From the NCBI GenBank assembly GCA_945878065.1, contig CAMDXA010000006.1, positions 25,045 to 89,044 of the forward strand: 64,000 bases of DNA, given 5' to 3'. The first letter of the stretch is position 1. Every line of letters begins with the position of its first letter. Source of the DNA: Bordetella parapertussis (GTDB taxonomy: Bacteria > Pseudomonadota > Gammaproteobacteria > Burkholderiales > Burkholderiaceae_C). Under the pieces are notes generated by a model. The model saw only the letters and a program-made list of their open reading frames with translations, searched no databases and had not been told where the DNA came from. Below are positions 45,693 to 54,181 of this stretch, piece after piece. Position numbers and translations under genes: made by a program.

Positions 45693-46337
45693 TCAGGAAG
45701 GGAGTTTGGCCGCAGGCAGTTGGTCCAAGGACACTGCCCCCATGGAAATCACGTAGGTCAATGCTTGGTCAACACTCATGTCAAGTTCAATCACATCAGC
45801 AGAGGGCACCACCAGAAAAAAACCGCTGGTCGGGTTGGGTGTGGTGGGCACATATACGTTGATAAACCCCTCGCCGAGGTGAACCGTCACCTCGCCGCTG
45901 GGTGTTCCTGTTTGAAACGCAATGGTCCAGGTGCCTTGGCGCGGGTATTGGATCAGCACCGCTTGACGAAATGCATTGCCATTGCTGGAAAACAAGGTGT
46001 CGGAAACTTTTTTGACGCTGGTGTAAATGGATTTGACGATGGGGATATGGGTGAACAGCTTGTCCCATTGGTTCACCAACCAGCGCCCGGCCACATTCGA
46101 GGCAAACGCACCGGTGGCGACCAACACCGCGAACACCAAGACCACACCAAGACCGCGAATTTGCAGCAAATGCTGAAAGGAGTCGCCGATGCTTTGGGGC
46201 AATACGCTGCTCAAACCAAACAGCACATTGGCAAAAATGCCATCCATGGCGCCCACCAACCAACTCAGCACCCACAAGGTGATGGCCAATGGCAGCCACA
46301 CCAGCAACCCAGCGAATATGTACTTTTTGATGTTCAT
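45693..46337 (-). CDS. DUF502 family membrane protein
   Basis: 214 residues. Two membrane helices (IFAGLLVWLPLAITLWVL and LGVVLVFAVLVATGAFA) and the family patterns IPIVKSIYTSVKKVSDTL and VYVPTTPNPTSGFFLVVP. The role is unknown. In betaproteobacteria this gene is regularly placed between FmdB and aspS as here. The gap to FmdB is 18 bp. Confidence 0.9.
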   Translation of the reverse strand: MNIKKYIFAGLLVWLPLAITLWVLSWLVGAMDGIFANVLFGLSSVLPQSIGDSFQHLLQIRGLGVVLVFAVLVATGAFASNVAGRWLVNQWDKLFTHIPIVKSIYTSVKKVSDTLFSSNGNAFRQAVLIQYPRQGTWTIAFQTGTPSGEVTVHLGEGFINVYVPTTPNPTSGFFLVVPSADVIELDMSVDQALTYVISMGAVSLDQLPAAKLPS

Positions 46338-46355
46338 GGCAATCAGAAATAAGAA

Positions 46356-46676
46356 TTAATGGCAGGCACAAGAGGGGGCGCAGGCGCTGGCACTGGCTGC
46401 AGGTTTGTCCGATTTGGCGGGTTCGCTGCTCGCTGGGGCATCGCTGGCCGGGGCACTCACGGCGTCTGCTGTGGCGGGCGCGCCAGAAGGGGTGCCGCTT
46501 TTGAAGTCTGTGGCATACCATCCCGATCCCTTGAGCTGAAAACCTGGCGCAGACAACTGCTTGGAAAAGCTAGGTTTGCCGCATTGGGGGCAAACGGTCA
46601 GCGCAGGGTCTGAAATTTTTTGCAAATGGTCTTTTGCAAAACCGCAGGCTCCGCATTTATAGGCATAAATTGGCAT
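46356..46676 (-). CDS. FmdB-family zinc ribbon protein
   Basis: 106 residues. The N-terminal zinc ribbon has C8-C11 and C29-C32 (YKCGACG, CPQCG), followed by FQLKGSGWYATDFK, the usual FmdB segment. An Ala/Ser/Pro-rich tail ends in CAPSCACH with additional cysteines. It may act as a small regulator; function is unproven. First gene of the unit FmdB-DUF502-aspS-folE. Confidence 0.9.
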   Translation of the reverse strand: MPIYAYKCGACGFAKDHLQKISDPALTVCPQCGKPSFSKQLSAPGFQLKGSGWYATDFKSGTPSGAPATADAVSAPASDAPASSEPAKSDKPAASASACAPSCACH

Positions 46677-46852
46677 GGTGTGACCGCAGGGTTTTGTACT
46701 GGGTGGGCAAAGCCGTGAATTGTAAGCTTTTGCGTTTGCTTAAAGGGATTTTGCCCAAGGGGTCTGCAACGATTTACATATACTAGGGATTCCTGCATGT
46801 TGTGCAGGTTCAGTTCTGACCACCCACCTATCTTTCTGGAGTCAAAGTCATC

Positions 46853-47986
46853 ATGATTCATCGTTTTTCACTGGTACTCGTCGCTGTTTTGGCTGTTGCC
46901 GCTTGCGGAAAGAAAGAAGAGCCCAAAGCTGCCGCACCCGCCGTCGCTGTCAATGCCGAAGAAAAAGTGCTCAATATTTACAACTGGCCTGACTATGTTG
47001 CCAATGACTTGGTCGCAAATTTCGAAAAAGAAACCGGTATCAAAGTGAATTACCAGACCTTCGAAAACAACGAAGGCCTGCAAGCCAAACTGGTCGCCGG
47101 CAACACCGGCTATGACATCGTGGTGCCCGGATCCGTCTTTGTCAAAGCCCAAATCGATGCGGGCTTGCTCAAGAAACTCGACAAATCACAAATCCCCAAT
47201 TACAAAAACCTGGATTCCAACCTGATGGGTAAATTGGTCAGCGTTGACCCCGGCAATGAATATGTCATCCCTTGGGCATGGAGTTTCACCACTGTTGCCA
47301 TCAACAAAGCAAAAGTAGCCAAAGCCCTGGGCAGCACGCCCATGCCCGATAACGCTTGGGATTTGGTATTCAACCCCACCTACACCAGCAAACTCAAATC
47401 CTGCGGTATTGCTTTTCTGGACTCACCCACCGAAGTCCTGCCGCCGGCATTGCACTACATCGGCAAAAAAGCTTATTCAGAAGATGGGGCTGACCACAAA
47501 GCCGCGGGCGAGATGCTCGCCAAAGTGCGCAAAGACATTCGCTTGTTCTCCAGCACCATGATTGACGACTTGGCTGGCGCAAAAGCCTGTGTCGCCCTCG
47601 GTTGGGCAGGTGACTTCATCCAAGCCGCCAACCGTGCTGCTGAAAACAAGAGCGGCGTTGAAATTGAAGTGTTGCTGCCAAAAACCGGAGGCTTGATCTT
47701 CTTTGACACCATTGCAGTGCCTGCAGATGCCAAGCACCCGAACAACGCCATGGCCTTTATCAACTACTACCTCAAGGCCGAGGTGTCTGCTTCGCAAACC
47801 AACGAACTGGGCTACCCCACTGCCACCAAAGCCAGCGTGCCTCTGGTCGCCCCGGAAGTGGCACAAAACAAAGCTGTTTTTCCAGACGACGCCAACTTGG
47901 CTCTGATGGTTGCACCCGAAGCTCTGGGCAATGCCACCCGCGAGTCCATGACATCGGTCTACACCAGCTTCAAAAAAGGCAAGTGA
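46853..47986 (+). CDS. potF: Polyamine ABC transporter substrate-binding lipoprotein (PotF/PotD-like)
   Basis: 377 residues, GGAG upstream of the ATG. A signal peptide ends in lipobox AVAAC, so the mature protein is likely lipid-anchored at that Cys. The SBP domain shows KVLNIYNWPDYVANDLV, TGIKVNYQTFENNEGLQAKL, GYDIVVPG and VIPWAWSFTTVAI, as in PotD/PotF, binding putrescine or spermidine in the periplasm. Permeases follow downstream but no ATPase does. Confidence 0.93.
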   Translation: MIHRFSLVLVAVLAVAACGKKEEPKAAAPAVAVNAEEKVLNIYNWPDYVANDLVANFEKETGIKVNYQTFENNEGLQAKLVAGNTGYDIVVPGSVFVKAQIDAGLLKKLDKSQIPNYKNLDSNLMGKLVSVDPGNEYVIPWAWSFTTVAINKAKVAKALGSTPMPDNAWDLVFNPTYTSKLKSCGIAFLDSPTEVLPPALHYIGKKAYSEDGADHKAAGEMLAKVRKDIRLFSSTMIDDLAGAKACVALGWAGDFIQAANRAAENKSGVEIEVLLPKTGGLIFFDTIAVPADAKHPNNAMAFINYYLKAEVSASQTNELGYPTATKASVPLVAPEVAQNKAVFPDDANLALMVAPEALGNATRESMTSVYTSFKKGK

Positions 47987-47992
47987 GACTAA

Positions 47993-48030
47993 GGCAGCGG
48001 TGCATCGCATACACATGATCCGCCGCTGCC
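47993..48030 (+). other. Intergenic hairpin between potF and potH
   Basis: GGCAGCGG (47993-48000) pairs with CCGCTGCC (48023-48030), 8 bp, with a 22-base loop and no T-run. Hairpins at this position often protect the abundant binding-protein mRNA and reduce downstream permease expression. Confidence 0.55.
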
Positions 48031-48055
48031 GTACTGTTGCCGTCTTGGCCAGTTC

Positions 48056-49003
48056 GTGACAACCCAAGTGGTTTCTTGGCACCAGTTTGCATTGCGTCAT
48101 GGACGCAATATGCTGCTGGCCGTGCCGTGGTTTTGGCTGCTGCTGTTTTTTGCGGTGCCTTTTTTCATTTTGTTGCGTATCAGCGTCACAGATATGGGCG
48201 AAGGCTTAGACCCTTTCGCTCCCTTGGCGGAAATTCGCGACGGCCATCTATTGCTTCACTTGAAGCTTGCCAATTACCTGACTCTTTTGCAAGACGTTGA
48301 CACGGGCAACTGGTTGCAAACGCTTTATACCGACTCTTACCTACTGTCTTTGAAGTACGCCTTGTGGACCACACTGCTGTGTCTGTTCTTTGGTTACCCT
48401 TTTGCTTATTTTCTGGCGCGCAGTCCAGCCGCTGTGCGCCCCTTGCTGCTGTTGATGGTCATGCTGCCGTTTTGGACTTCTTTTTTGCTGCGTGTTTATG
48501 CATGGAAAGGACTGCTGACCGAGCAAGGCATCATCAATCACCTGCTGATGGCGGTCGGTTTGGTGAATGAGCCGCTGCAATTGCTTTACAACGATGTGTC
48601 TATGCTGGTGGGCATGACCTATGTCTATATGCCATTCATGGTGCTGCCCTTGTATGCAAATTTGGTCAAACTTGACGGCAGGCTGCTAGAAGCCTCGCAA
48701 GATCTGGGGGCGACCCCGTGGCAGACGTTTTGGTTGGTCACCGTACCGCTCAGCCGCTCTGGCATCGTCGCTGGTTCGATGCTGGTGTTCATTCCTTGCC
48801 TGGGCGAATTCGTGATTCCTTCGTTGTTGGGCGGCGCTGAAAACCTGATGATCGGACGCGTGGTCTGGGACGAAATGTTCAGCAGCAACAACTGGCCGCG
48901 CGCCTGCGCCTTGGCCATTGTGATGATTGTCTGCGTGGTCATGCCGCTGGCTTGGTACAACCAACGTGTGGTGCGCAAATCCGAACTGGAATTACCCACA
49001 TGA
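48056..49003 (+). CDS. potH: Polyamine ABC transporter permease (PotH/PotB-like)
   Basis: 315 residues, GTG start. Six membrane helices; the ATPase-contacting EAA-like loop reads EASQDLGATPWQTFWLVTVP. The N-terminal VPWFWLLLFFAVPFFILL is usual for PotH. It pairs with PotI in the inner membrane. The stop overlaps the potI ATG. The ATPase subunit (potG/potA) is absent between potF and here. Confidence 0.92.
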   Translation: MTTQVVSWHQFALRHGRNMLLAVPWFWLLLFFAVPFFILLRISVTDMGEGLDPFAPLAEIRDGHLLLHLKLANYLTLLQDVDTGNWLQTLYTDSYLLSLKYALWTTLLCLFFGYPFAYFLARSPAAVRPLLLLMVMLPFWTSFLLRVYAWKGLLTEQGIINHLLMAVGLVNEPLQLLYNDVSMLVGMTYVYMPFMVLPLYANLVKLDGRLLEASQDLGATPWQTFWLVTVPLSRSGIVAGSMLVFIPCLGEFVIPSLLGGAENLMIGRVVWDEMFSSNNWPRACALAIVMIVCVVMPLAWYNQRVVRKSELELPT

Positions 49004-49830
49004 GCTTGGCTTGGTGGCGTCAACACTTGGGCAAATTCTGGCTCGCGGGTGTTTATGGGTTCTTTTATTTGCCTTTGGCTTTTTTGGTGGTGTTTTCTTT
49101 CAACAGCACGCGCCAAGACAGCGTATTCACCGGTTTTTCTCTGCGCTGGTACCAGGCATTGGTCAACGACAGCCGCTTGGTAGACGGATTTTTTCTCTCG
49201 CTGAAGGTGGCTTTTCTAAGCGCCACACTTGGCACGGTGCTGGCGACGCTGGCGGCCTATGCACTGGTTCGCTTCGGTGCTTTTCGCGGTCGCAGTTTGT
49301 TCAACGCCATGCTTGCTTCCCCGCTGGTCATGCCTGAAGTCATCATCGGCATGTCCTTGCTGCTGCTGTTTGTCGGCATGGAACGTTTGCTGGGTTGGCC
49401 ACCCGGACGGGGCACTTTGACGATTGTGCTGGGGCATGCGTTACTGGGCATGGCGTATGCCAGTGTCGTGATTCAATCGCGCCTCAAAGACATGGACCGT
49501 TCGATTGAAGAGGCGGCACTTGACCTGGGTTGCAGACCCTTTCAAGTGTTTTTTTTGGTCACATTGCCCAATATGTCGCAAGCCTTGATCGCGGCGTGGT
49601 TGCTGACCTTCACGCTGTCCTTCGATGACGTGGTGATCTCTGAATTTTTAGCAGGTCCGGGCGTGACCACCTTGCCACAAGTCATCTTCAATTACGCACG
49701 GCGTGGCGTCAACCCTTCCATTTATGCCGCTGCGAGTTTATTGATGTTGGTCGTCACTATTGCAGTGATCATTTATGGGGTGCACACCGCGCGGCAAGCA
49801 CGTCTGAGCCAACGTTTGCCGCAGGAGTGA
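49000..49830 (+). CDS. potI: Polyamine ABC transporter permease (PotI/PotC-like)
   Basis: 276 residues from MSLAWWRQHL. Six helices with GFFYLPLAFLVVFSFN at the start and the EAA loop EEAALDLGCRPFQVFFLVTLP. Second permease of the polyamine importer. It converges on ubiB with no gap (49830/49831). Confidence 0.92.
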   Translation: MSLAWWRQHLGKFWLAGVYGFFYLPLAFLVVFSFNSTRQDSVFTGFSLRWYQALVNDSRLVDGFFLSLKVAFLSATLGTVLATLAAYALVRFGAFRGRSLFNAMLASPLVMPEVIIGMSLLLLFVGMERLLGWPPGRGTLTIVLGHALLGMAYASVVIQSRLKDMDRSIEEAALDLGCRPFQVFFLVTLPNMSQALIAAWLLTFTLSFDDVVISEFLAGPGVTTLPQVIFNYARRGVNPSIYAAASLLMLVVTIAVIIYGVHTARQARLSQRLPQE

Positions 49831-51402
49831 TCAAGCTTGGCCCAGGCTCCACAGGCCTAAGAGCGCGGTAACGACCAAACCCGCAAAGAAACCCAGAGCC
49901 AACAACAATATGGCTTGCAATGTACGGTTGGTGCGCTGTTGCATGCGTATCAATTCACGCAATTGACGGTTTTCTTCCTCGTGGTCACGCTGTAAAAACG
50001 CATGCACCAAGCGTGGCAACTCGGGCAGCATTTTGGCAAGCCGCGGCGCTTCGTCTTTGAGTTGCTTCCACAGCCGCTGCGGCCCAACCTGTTCGAGCAT
50101 CCATTTCTCTAAAAACGGTTTGGCCGTGCTCCACAAATCCAGCTCTGGGTCGAGTTGACGCCCCAAGCCTTCAATATTGAGCAGGGTTTTTTGCAACAAG
50201 ACCAATTGGGGTTGTATTTCAACTTGGAAACGGCGCGAGGTCTGAAACAGTCGCATCAACACCATGCCCAAAGAAATTTCTTTCAGCGGCCGATCGAAAT
50301 ACGGTTCGCAGACGGCGCGGATCGCTGACTCGAGCTCGTCAACCCGGGTATGGGCGGGCACCCAGCCTGACTCGATATGCAATTCGGCAACCCGCTTGTA
50401 ATCGCGCCTGAAAAAAGCTGTGAAATTTTGCGCCAGGTACTCTTTGTCAAATTCGGTCAGCGTACCGACAATGCCAAAATCCAATGACACATATTGGCCA
50501 AACGTAGCCGGCGCCAAACTGACCTGAATATTGCCGGGGTGCATGTCGGCATGGAAAAACCCATCGCGAAACACCTGGGTGAAAAAAATGGTCACACCAT
50601 CACGGGCCAACTTAGGAATATCTACCCCGGCCTGACGCAATGCAGACACTTGGCTGATCGGAACACCATGCATACGCTCCATGACGATGACATCGCGGGT
50701 ACAGTAATCCCACACCATTTCAGGAATCAGCACCAGGTTCAAGCCGGACATGTTGCGACGCAGTTGCGTGGCGTTGGAGGCTTCGCGCACCAGGTCTAGT
50801 TCATCGTGCAAATATTTATCGAACTCGGCCACGACCTCGCGCGGCTTGAGTCGTCTGCCGTCGTGCGACAAGCGCTCCAGCCAGACAGCCATGGTGCGCA
50901 TCAACTCGACGTCTTTGTCGATCACTTCCAGCATGCCGGGGCGCAACACTTTCACCGCCACCTCTCGCTCTTGCCCGGCGCTATTGCGCAAACTCGCAAA
51001 ATGCACCTGGGCGATGGAGGCACTGGCCACTGGCACGCGGTCAAATCGGCTGAAAATTTCGTCGACCGGACGCCTCAACGCCCGCTCGATAGATGCAACC
51101 GCCACCTCAGAAGGGAATGGCGGCACCTGGTCTTGCAATTTGGCCAACTCGTCGGCAATATCGCTGGGCAGCAAATCTCGACGGGTAGACAGCACCTGAC
51201 CCAGTTTCACAAACACGGGGCCGAGGTGTTCAAGTGCCTGGCGCAATCGTTGTCCGCGCGGTGCGGAGAGGTTGCGGCCAATGGTCAGCACCCGAGTTGC
51301 CCGGATCAACCAAGGTTGCTTGAAGCCGGAGAGTAACAACTCATCCAGACCAAAACGCAAAACTATCCAGACGATGAAAACGCCGCGGTATAAACGGGTC
51401 AT
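49831..51402 (-). CDS. ubiB: UbiB, ubiquinone biosynthesis ATPase/kinase-like protein
   Basis: 523 residues of the ABC1/ADCK family: [16 protein letters not shown] (KxGQ motif), [12 protein letters not shown] (Ala-rich nucleotide loop), VAVKVLRPG (Lys), MHPGNIQVS and LDFGIVG (catalytic Asp residues). Two C-terminal membrane helices ([20 protein letters not shown]). It supports ubiquinone synthesis, probably by helping lipid intermediates reach the hydroxylases. Start overlaps the ubiJ stop. Confidence 0.95.
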   Translation of the reverse strand: MTRLYRGVFIVWIVLRFGLDELLLSGFKQPWLIRATRVLTIGRNLSAPRGQRLRQALEHLGPVFVKLGQVLSTRRDLLPSDIADELAKLQDQVPPFPSEVAVASIERALRRPVDEIFSRFDRVPVASASIAQVHFASLRNSAGQEREVAVKVLRPGMLEVIDKDVELMRTMAVWLERLSHDGRRLKPREVVAEFDKYLHDELDLVREASNATQLRRNMSGLNLVLIPEMVWDYCTRDVIVMERMHGVPISQVSALRQAGVDIPKLARDGVTIFFTQVFRDGFFHADMHPGNIQVSLAPATFGQYVSLDFGIVGTLTEFDKEYLAQNFTAFFRRDYKRVAELHIESGWVPAHTRVDELESAIRAVCEPYFDRPLKEISLGMVLMRLFQTSRRFQVEIQPQLVLLQKTLLNIEGLGRQLDPELDLWSTAKPFLEKWMLEQVGPQRLWKQLKDEAPRLAKMLPELPRLVHAFLQRDHEEENRQLRELIRMQQRTNRTLQAILLLALGFFAGLVVTALLGLWSLGQA

Positions 51403-51914
51403 TTGGCGGCAAACTCGCGCAAGGCGGTGGCGATACGTTTGAACAAAGTCGCCATGTGATGCGCGGCAGCGTCACCGAACACGCGCGATAAATCTTCTTC
51501 CATGTCCCAGCGCACATGGTCGACGAGCCAATTGATATCGGCGGCCAGCATCACATCGCCATCAATTCGCATGGTCGGTTTTTCACCTTTAGCCAAGGTT
51601 TGTAGCAATGACAGCGGTTGGTCTTGGTTGATATGCAAATGCAAATCGGCGGCGACATCGGCTTCGGCGCGGGTCAACAAACCCGCGGGGGTGATCAGCC
51701 ATTGCAATCGGTAGTCTCGCCAACTGACTTGAATGCACTGCCCTTGTTGTCTGCGCAATCGTTCTGTGGCTGCCGGCTCCTGACCAAGGACATGGTTGAG
51801 CAGCAATACCAGTTTGTCCTGTAACTCATGCAGCAGCCAATCCGGCAAACGAAACGCCAGCATAAAACCGGACAAACGGGCAGACACGTCTGCGAGAGAA
51901 GAAGCAATAGCCAT
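51399..51914 (-). CDS. ubiJ: UbiJ, SCP2-domain ubiquinone biosynthesis accessory factor
   Basis: 171 residues from [11 protein letters not shown] weak SCP2-like lipid-binding domain includes [21 protein letters not shown] and [20 protein letters not shown]. UbiJ scaffolds the hydroxylase complex with UbiK. The low overall conservation makes the call depend on its position before ubiB and on the SCP2 pattern. The next gene upstream is a Tim44-like membrane protein. Confidence 0.85.
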   Translation of the reverse strand: MAIASSLADVSARLSGFMLAFRLPDWLLHELQDKLVLLLNHVLGQEPAATERLRRQQGQCIQVSWRDYRLQWLITPAGLLTRAEADVAADLHLHINQDQPLSLLQTLAKGEKPTMRIDGDVMLAADINWLVDHVRWDMEEDLSRVFGDAAAHHMATLFKRIATALREFAAK

Positions 51915-52032
51915 TGAAAAGTCCGGTGTGCTGTTGAAAAGACTGACAAACCGGATTATTACAAGGCTTGCACCCCTGCTAAAAAAACCGCCCCTCAAGT
52001 GGGCGGGCGGGGTTGCAAGCACCAGATCCGGG

Positions 52033-52986
52033 TTATTGCAGGGCTTGTACCCCTGCTACCAACCAACCTGCATCGCCTGCTTTTGGCTTGGTCATGTTCC
52101 ACACCTCACGGAATGGATTGGGGGCTGCATGGGGCTCTTCACGGATCATGCCGGAGAACTCAATGCTGGCCATATAGCCCTCACCCAGATCCTCAATACC
52201 CAGCAATTGGGCCTCAAGCATCACCACTTCAGTGGAATTAGGGCCTTGCACCAACTGGCCTCTTTCAGCCAATTGGGTTTGAATTTCATGCAACATGCTG
52301 TCCGTCATCATGGCGCGCAATGCAGGAATGTCTGCATGGTCCCAAGCCGCTTGCAAGCTGATGAAGTTTTGTTTGGCGGCAGAGACAAAGCCCTGCACGT
52401 CGAAGTCTGAAGGAATGAACCAATTCTGGCTTCCTCCGACCAAAGATGAGCCAATACGCACACCTGCACGCGGTGCAGCAGAACTGTCAAAAGAGGTGCT
52501 GGTCTGCTCCCACGGTCTGGCAGAGGCATCGTTACCCACTTTGGCAGGGTTGTATTGCGGCATATTGCCGGGGTTGATGGACGACCCACTGCCGCCGCCA
52601 TAGGCATAAGGGCTGGGAGCCGGAGTTGCACGGCGGCGCATGAAGTAGCCGATCACCCCCACGGCCAACATAGCGAGCAAACCGAACATCAGGATTTGAC
52701 CGAATTCGGAACCAAAACCCAAGGAATGGGCCAACCAAGCCAAGCCAAGACCAGCGGCCAAACCGCCCAGCATCGCGCCCCAAGGACGACGTGGAGCAGC
52801 AGCCGCTGCTGATTGGGAAGGTGCCGCATTGGGCGACGCACCCGGGGCAGGACGAGCGGCATCACGCTGGGTCACATTGCCCGATTGTTTGCCAAAGGAT
52901 TTGCCTCCGCCCATGCGCTTAGCGGCGTCTGCATGCGTACTGGCCATGGCCATGAACAAAACTAAAACAACACTGATGAATTTCAT
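52033..52986 (-). CDS. Tim44-like domain membrane protein
   Basis: 317 residues. A signal peptide (MKFISVVLVLFMAMASTHADA) is followed by a low-complexity Gly/Ala/Pro linker, two membrane segments (GAMLGGLAAGLGLAWLAHS; FGLLAMLAVGVIGYFM), and a C-terminal Tim44-like domain with FDVQGFVSAAKQNFISLQAA. The role is unknown in bacteria. It is nested between ubiE and ubiJ-ubiB, which hints at a membrane scaffold role; that is inference. Confidence 0.85.
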   Translation of the reverse strand: MKFISVVLVLFMAMASTHADAAKRMGGGKSFGKQSGNVTQRDAARPAPGASPNAAPSQSAAAAAPRRPWGAMLGGLAAGLGLAWLAHSLGFGSEFGQILMFGLLAMLAVGVIGYFMRRRATPAPSPYAYGGGSGSSINPGNMPQYNPAKVGNDASARPWEQTSTSFDSSAAPRAGVRIGSSLVGGSQNWFIPSDFDVQGFVSAAKQNFISLQAAWDHADIPALRAMMTDSMLHEIQTQLAERGQLVQGPNSTEVVMLEAQLLGIEDLGEGYMASIEFSGMIREEPHAAPNPFREVWNMTKPKAGDAGWLVAGVQALQ

Positions 52987-53020
52987 AAGACTGGAACTCC
53001 CCAAGATACGCTGACACACA

Positions 53021-53752
53021 TCAACACCGTATTGCAACATGAAGTGCGACAACCCCCAAACTGAGGTTGTGTATATCCACATGGCCAAAACCACTATCTT
53101 GCATAAGGGCTTTGAGCACCTGCTGATCTGGATGCATGCGGATCGACTCGGCCAGATAGCGGTAACTCGCGTCGTCGCCCGCCACCATTTTGCCTAATCG
53201 CGGCAAGATTTCAAATGAATACCAGTCGTAGGCTTTGGCCAAAGGCGGTGCGATTTTGGAAAATTCCAGCACCAGCAACTTGCCGCCGGGTTTGAGCACA
53301 CGCGCCATTTCTTGCAAAGCGCGGTCTTTGTGGGTCATGTTGCGCAAGCCAAAAGCCACGCACACCAAGTCAAAGTGGGCATCTGCAAAAGGCAGATGCT
53401 CGGCATCGCAGACGGTGGTGGGCAACAAAATACCTTTGTCGGTCAATCGGTCACGGCCTTGTTTGAGCATGGCCAGATTGATGTCGGTGTGTACCACCTG
53501 CCCCCGTGTGCCCACCTTGCCGGCAAACGCTATGGCCATGTCACCCGTTCCCCCGGCAATGTCCAGCACCTTTTGTCCGGGCTTCACATTGGCAACCATG
53601 ACCGTGTAGGCCTTCCATGCGCGGTGCAGCCCGAGCGACATCAAATCGTTCATGATGTCGTATTTGGATGCCACTGAATCAAATACGCCACGCACTCGGC
53701 GCGCTTTTTCTTGCTCGTCGACTGTCTTAAAACCGAAATCTGTGGTGGCCAT
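53021..53752 (-). CDS. ubiE: UbiE C-methyltransferase (ubiquinone/menaquinone biosynthesis)
   Basis: 243 residues. [20 protein letters not shown] at the start, SAM motif [15 protein letters not shown], and [20 protein letters not shown] are diagnostic. It methylates C-2 of the benzoquinol ring. Full family length. First clear ubi gene of the minus-strand cluster; DUF971 lies 15 bp upstream. Confidence 0.96.
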   Translation of the reverse strand: MATTDFGFKTVDEQEKARRVRGVFDSVASKYDIMNDLMSLGLHRAWKAYTVMVANVKPGQKVLDIAGGTGDMAIAFAGKVGTRGQVVHTDINLAMLKQGRDRLTDKGILLPTTVCDAEHLPFADAHFDLVCVAFGLRNMTHKDRALQEMARVLKPGGKLLVLEFSKIAPPLAKAYDWYSFEILPRLGKMVAGDDASYRYLAESIRMHPDQQVLKALMQDSGFGHVDIHNLSLGVVALHVAIRC

Positions 53753-53767
53753 GTGCTTGTCTGGTCC

Positions 53768-54178
53768 TTATGTTTGGCAGGCAGAGCCGCCGCGCGCGGC
53801 CATGGGAGCATCCCGGCTGACGCCAGCTTGCTGCAAACGCTGTTCATACTGGGTCCACAAATTTTCTTGATTGACACCCAGAAAGTGCAGGTAGTCCCAA
53901 GAGAAGATGCCGCTGTTGTGGCCATCGCTGAACGACGGCTGCACGCCGTAATTGCCCACCGGCTCCAAGCTGAGTATGCCGACATGGCGTTTGCCAGTTT
54001 GCAGCACTTCCTGACCGGGTCCGTGGCCTTGCACTTCGGCTGACGGACTCAATACCCGCAGTAATTCGAACGGCAGACGAAACGACTGCCCGTTGTCGAA
54101 AGACACTTCAAGGGTTTTTGACAGGCTGTGTAAAACAATGTCTGTGGGTTGAGGGGTGGTGGATTGCAGACCAGCCAT
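53768..54178 (-). CDS. DUF971 family protein (gamma-butyrobetaine hydroxylase N-terminal-like)
   Basis: 136 residues. LHSLSKTLEVSFDNGQSFRL, LPFELLRVLSPSAEVQGHGP, VGNYGVQPSFSDGHNSGIFSWDYL match DUF971. No complete zinc ligand set is seen. In many proteobacteria this gene neighbours ubiE or Mrp-type Fe-S factors; role unknown. It is three bases after the oxidoreductase gene. Confidence 0.88.
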   Translation of the reverse strand: MAGLQSTTPQPTDIVLHSLSKTLEVSFDNGQSFRLPFELLRVLSPSAEVQGHGPGQEVLQTGKRHVGILSLEPVGNYGVQPSFSDGHNSGIFSWDYLHFLGVNQENLWTQYEQRLQQAGVSRDAPMAARGGSACQT

Positions 54179-54181
54179 GAT

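Noticed and set aside
46773..46808. TATACT -10 candidate (46779-46784) and CCTGCA/TGCAGG hairpin upstream of potF
   Set aside because: No acceptable -35 at 16-18 bp and the stem is only 6 bp without a T-run; too weak to annotate.
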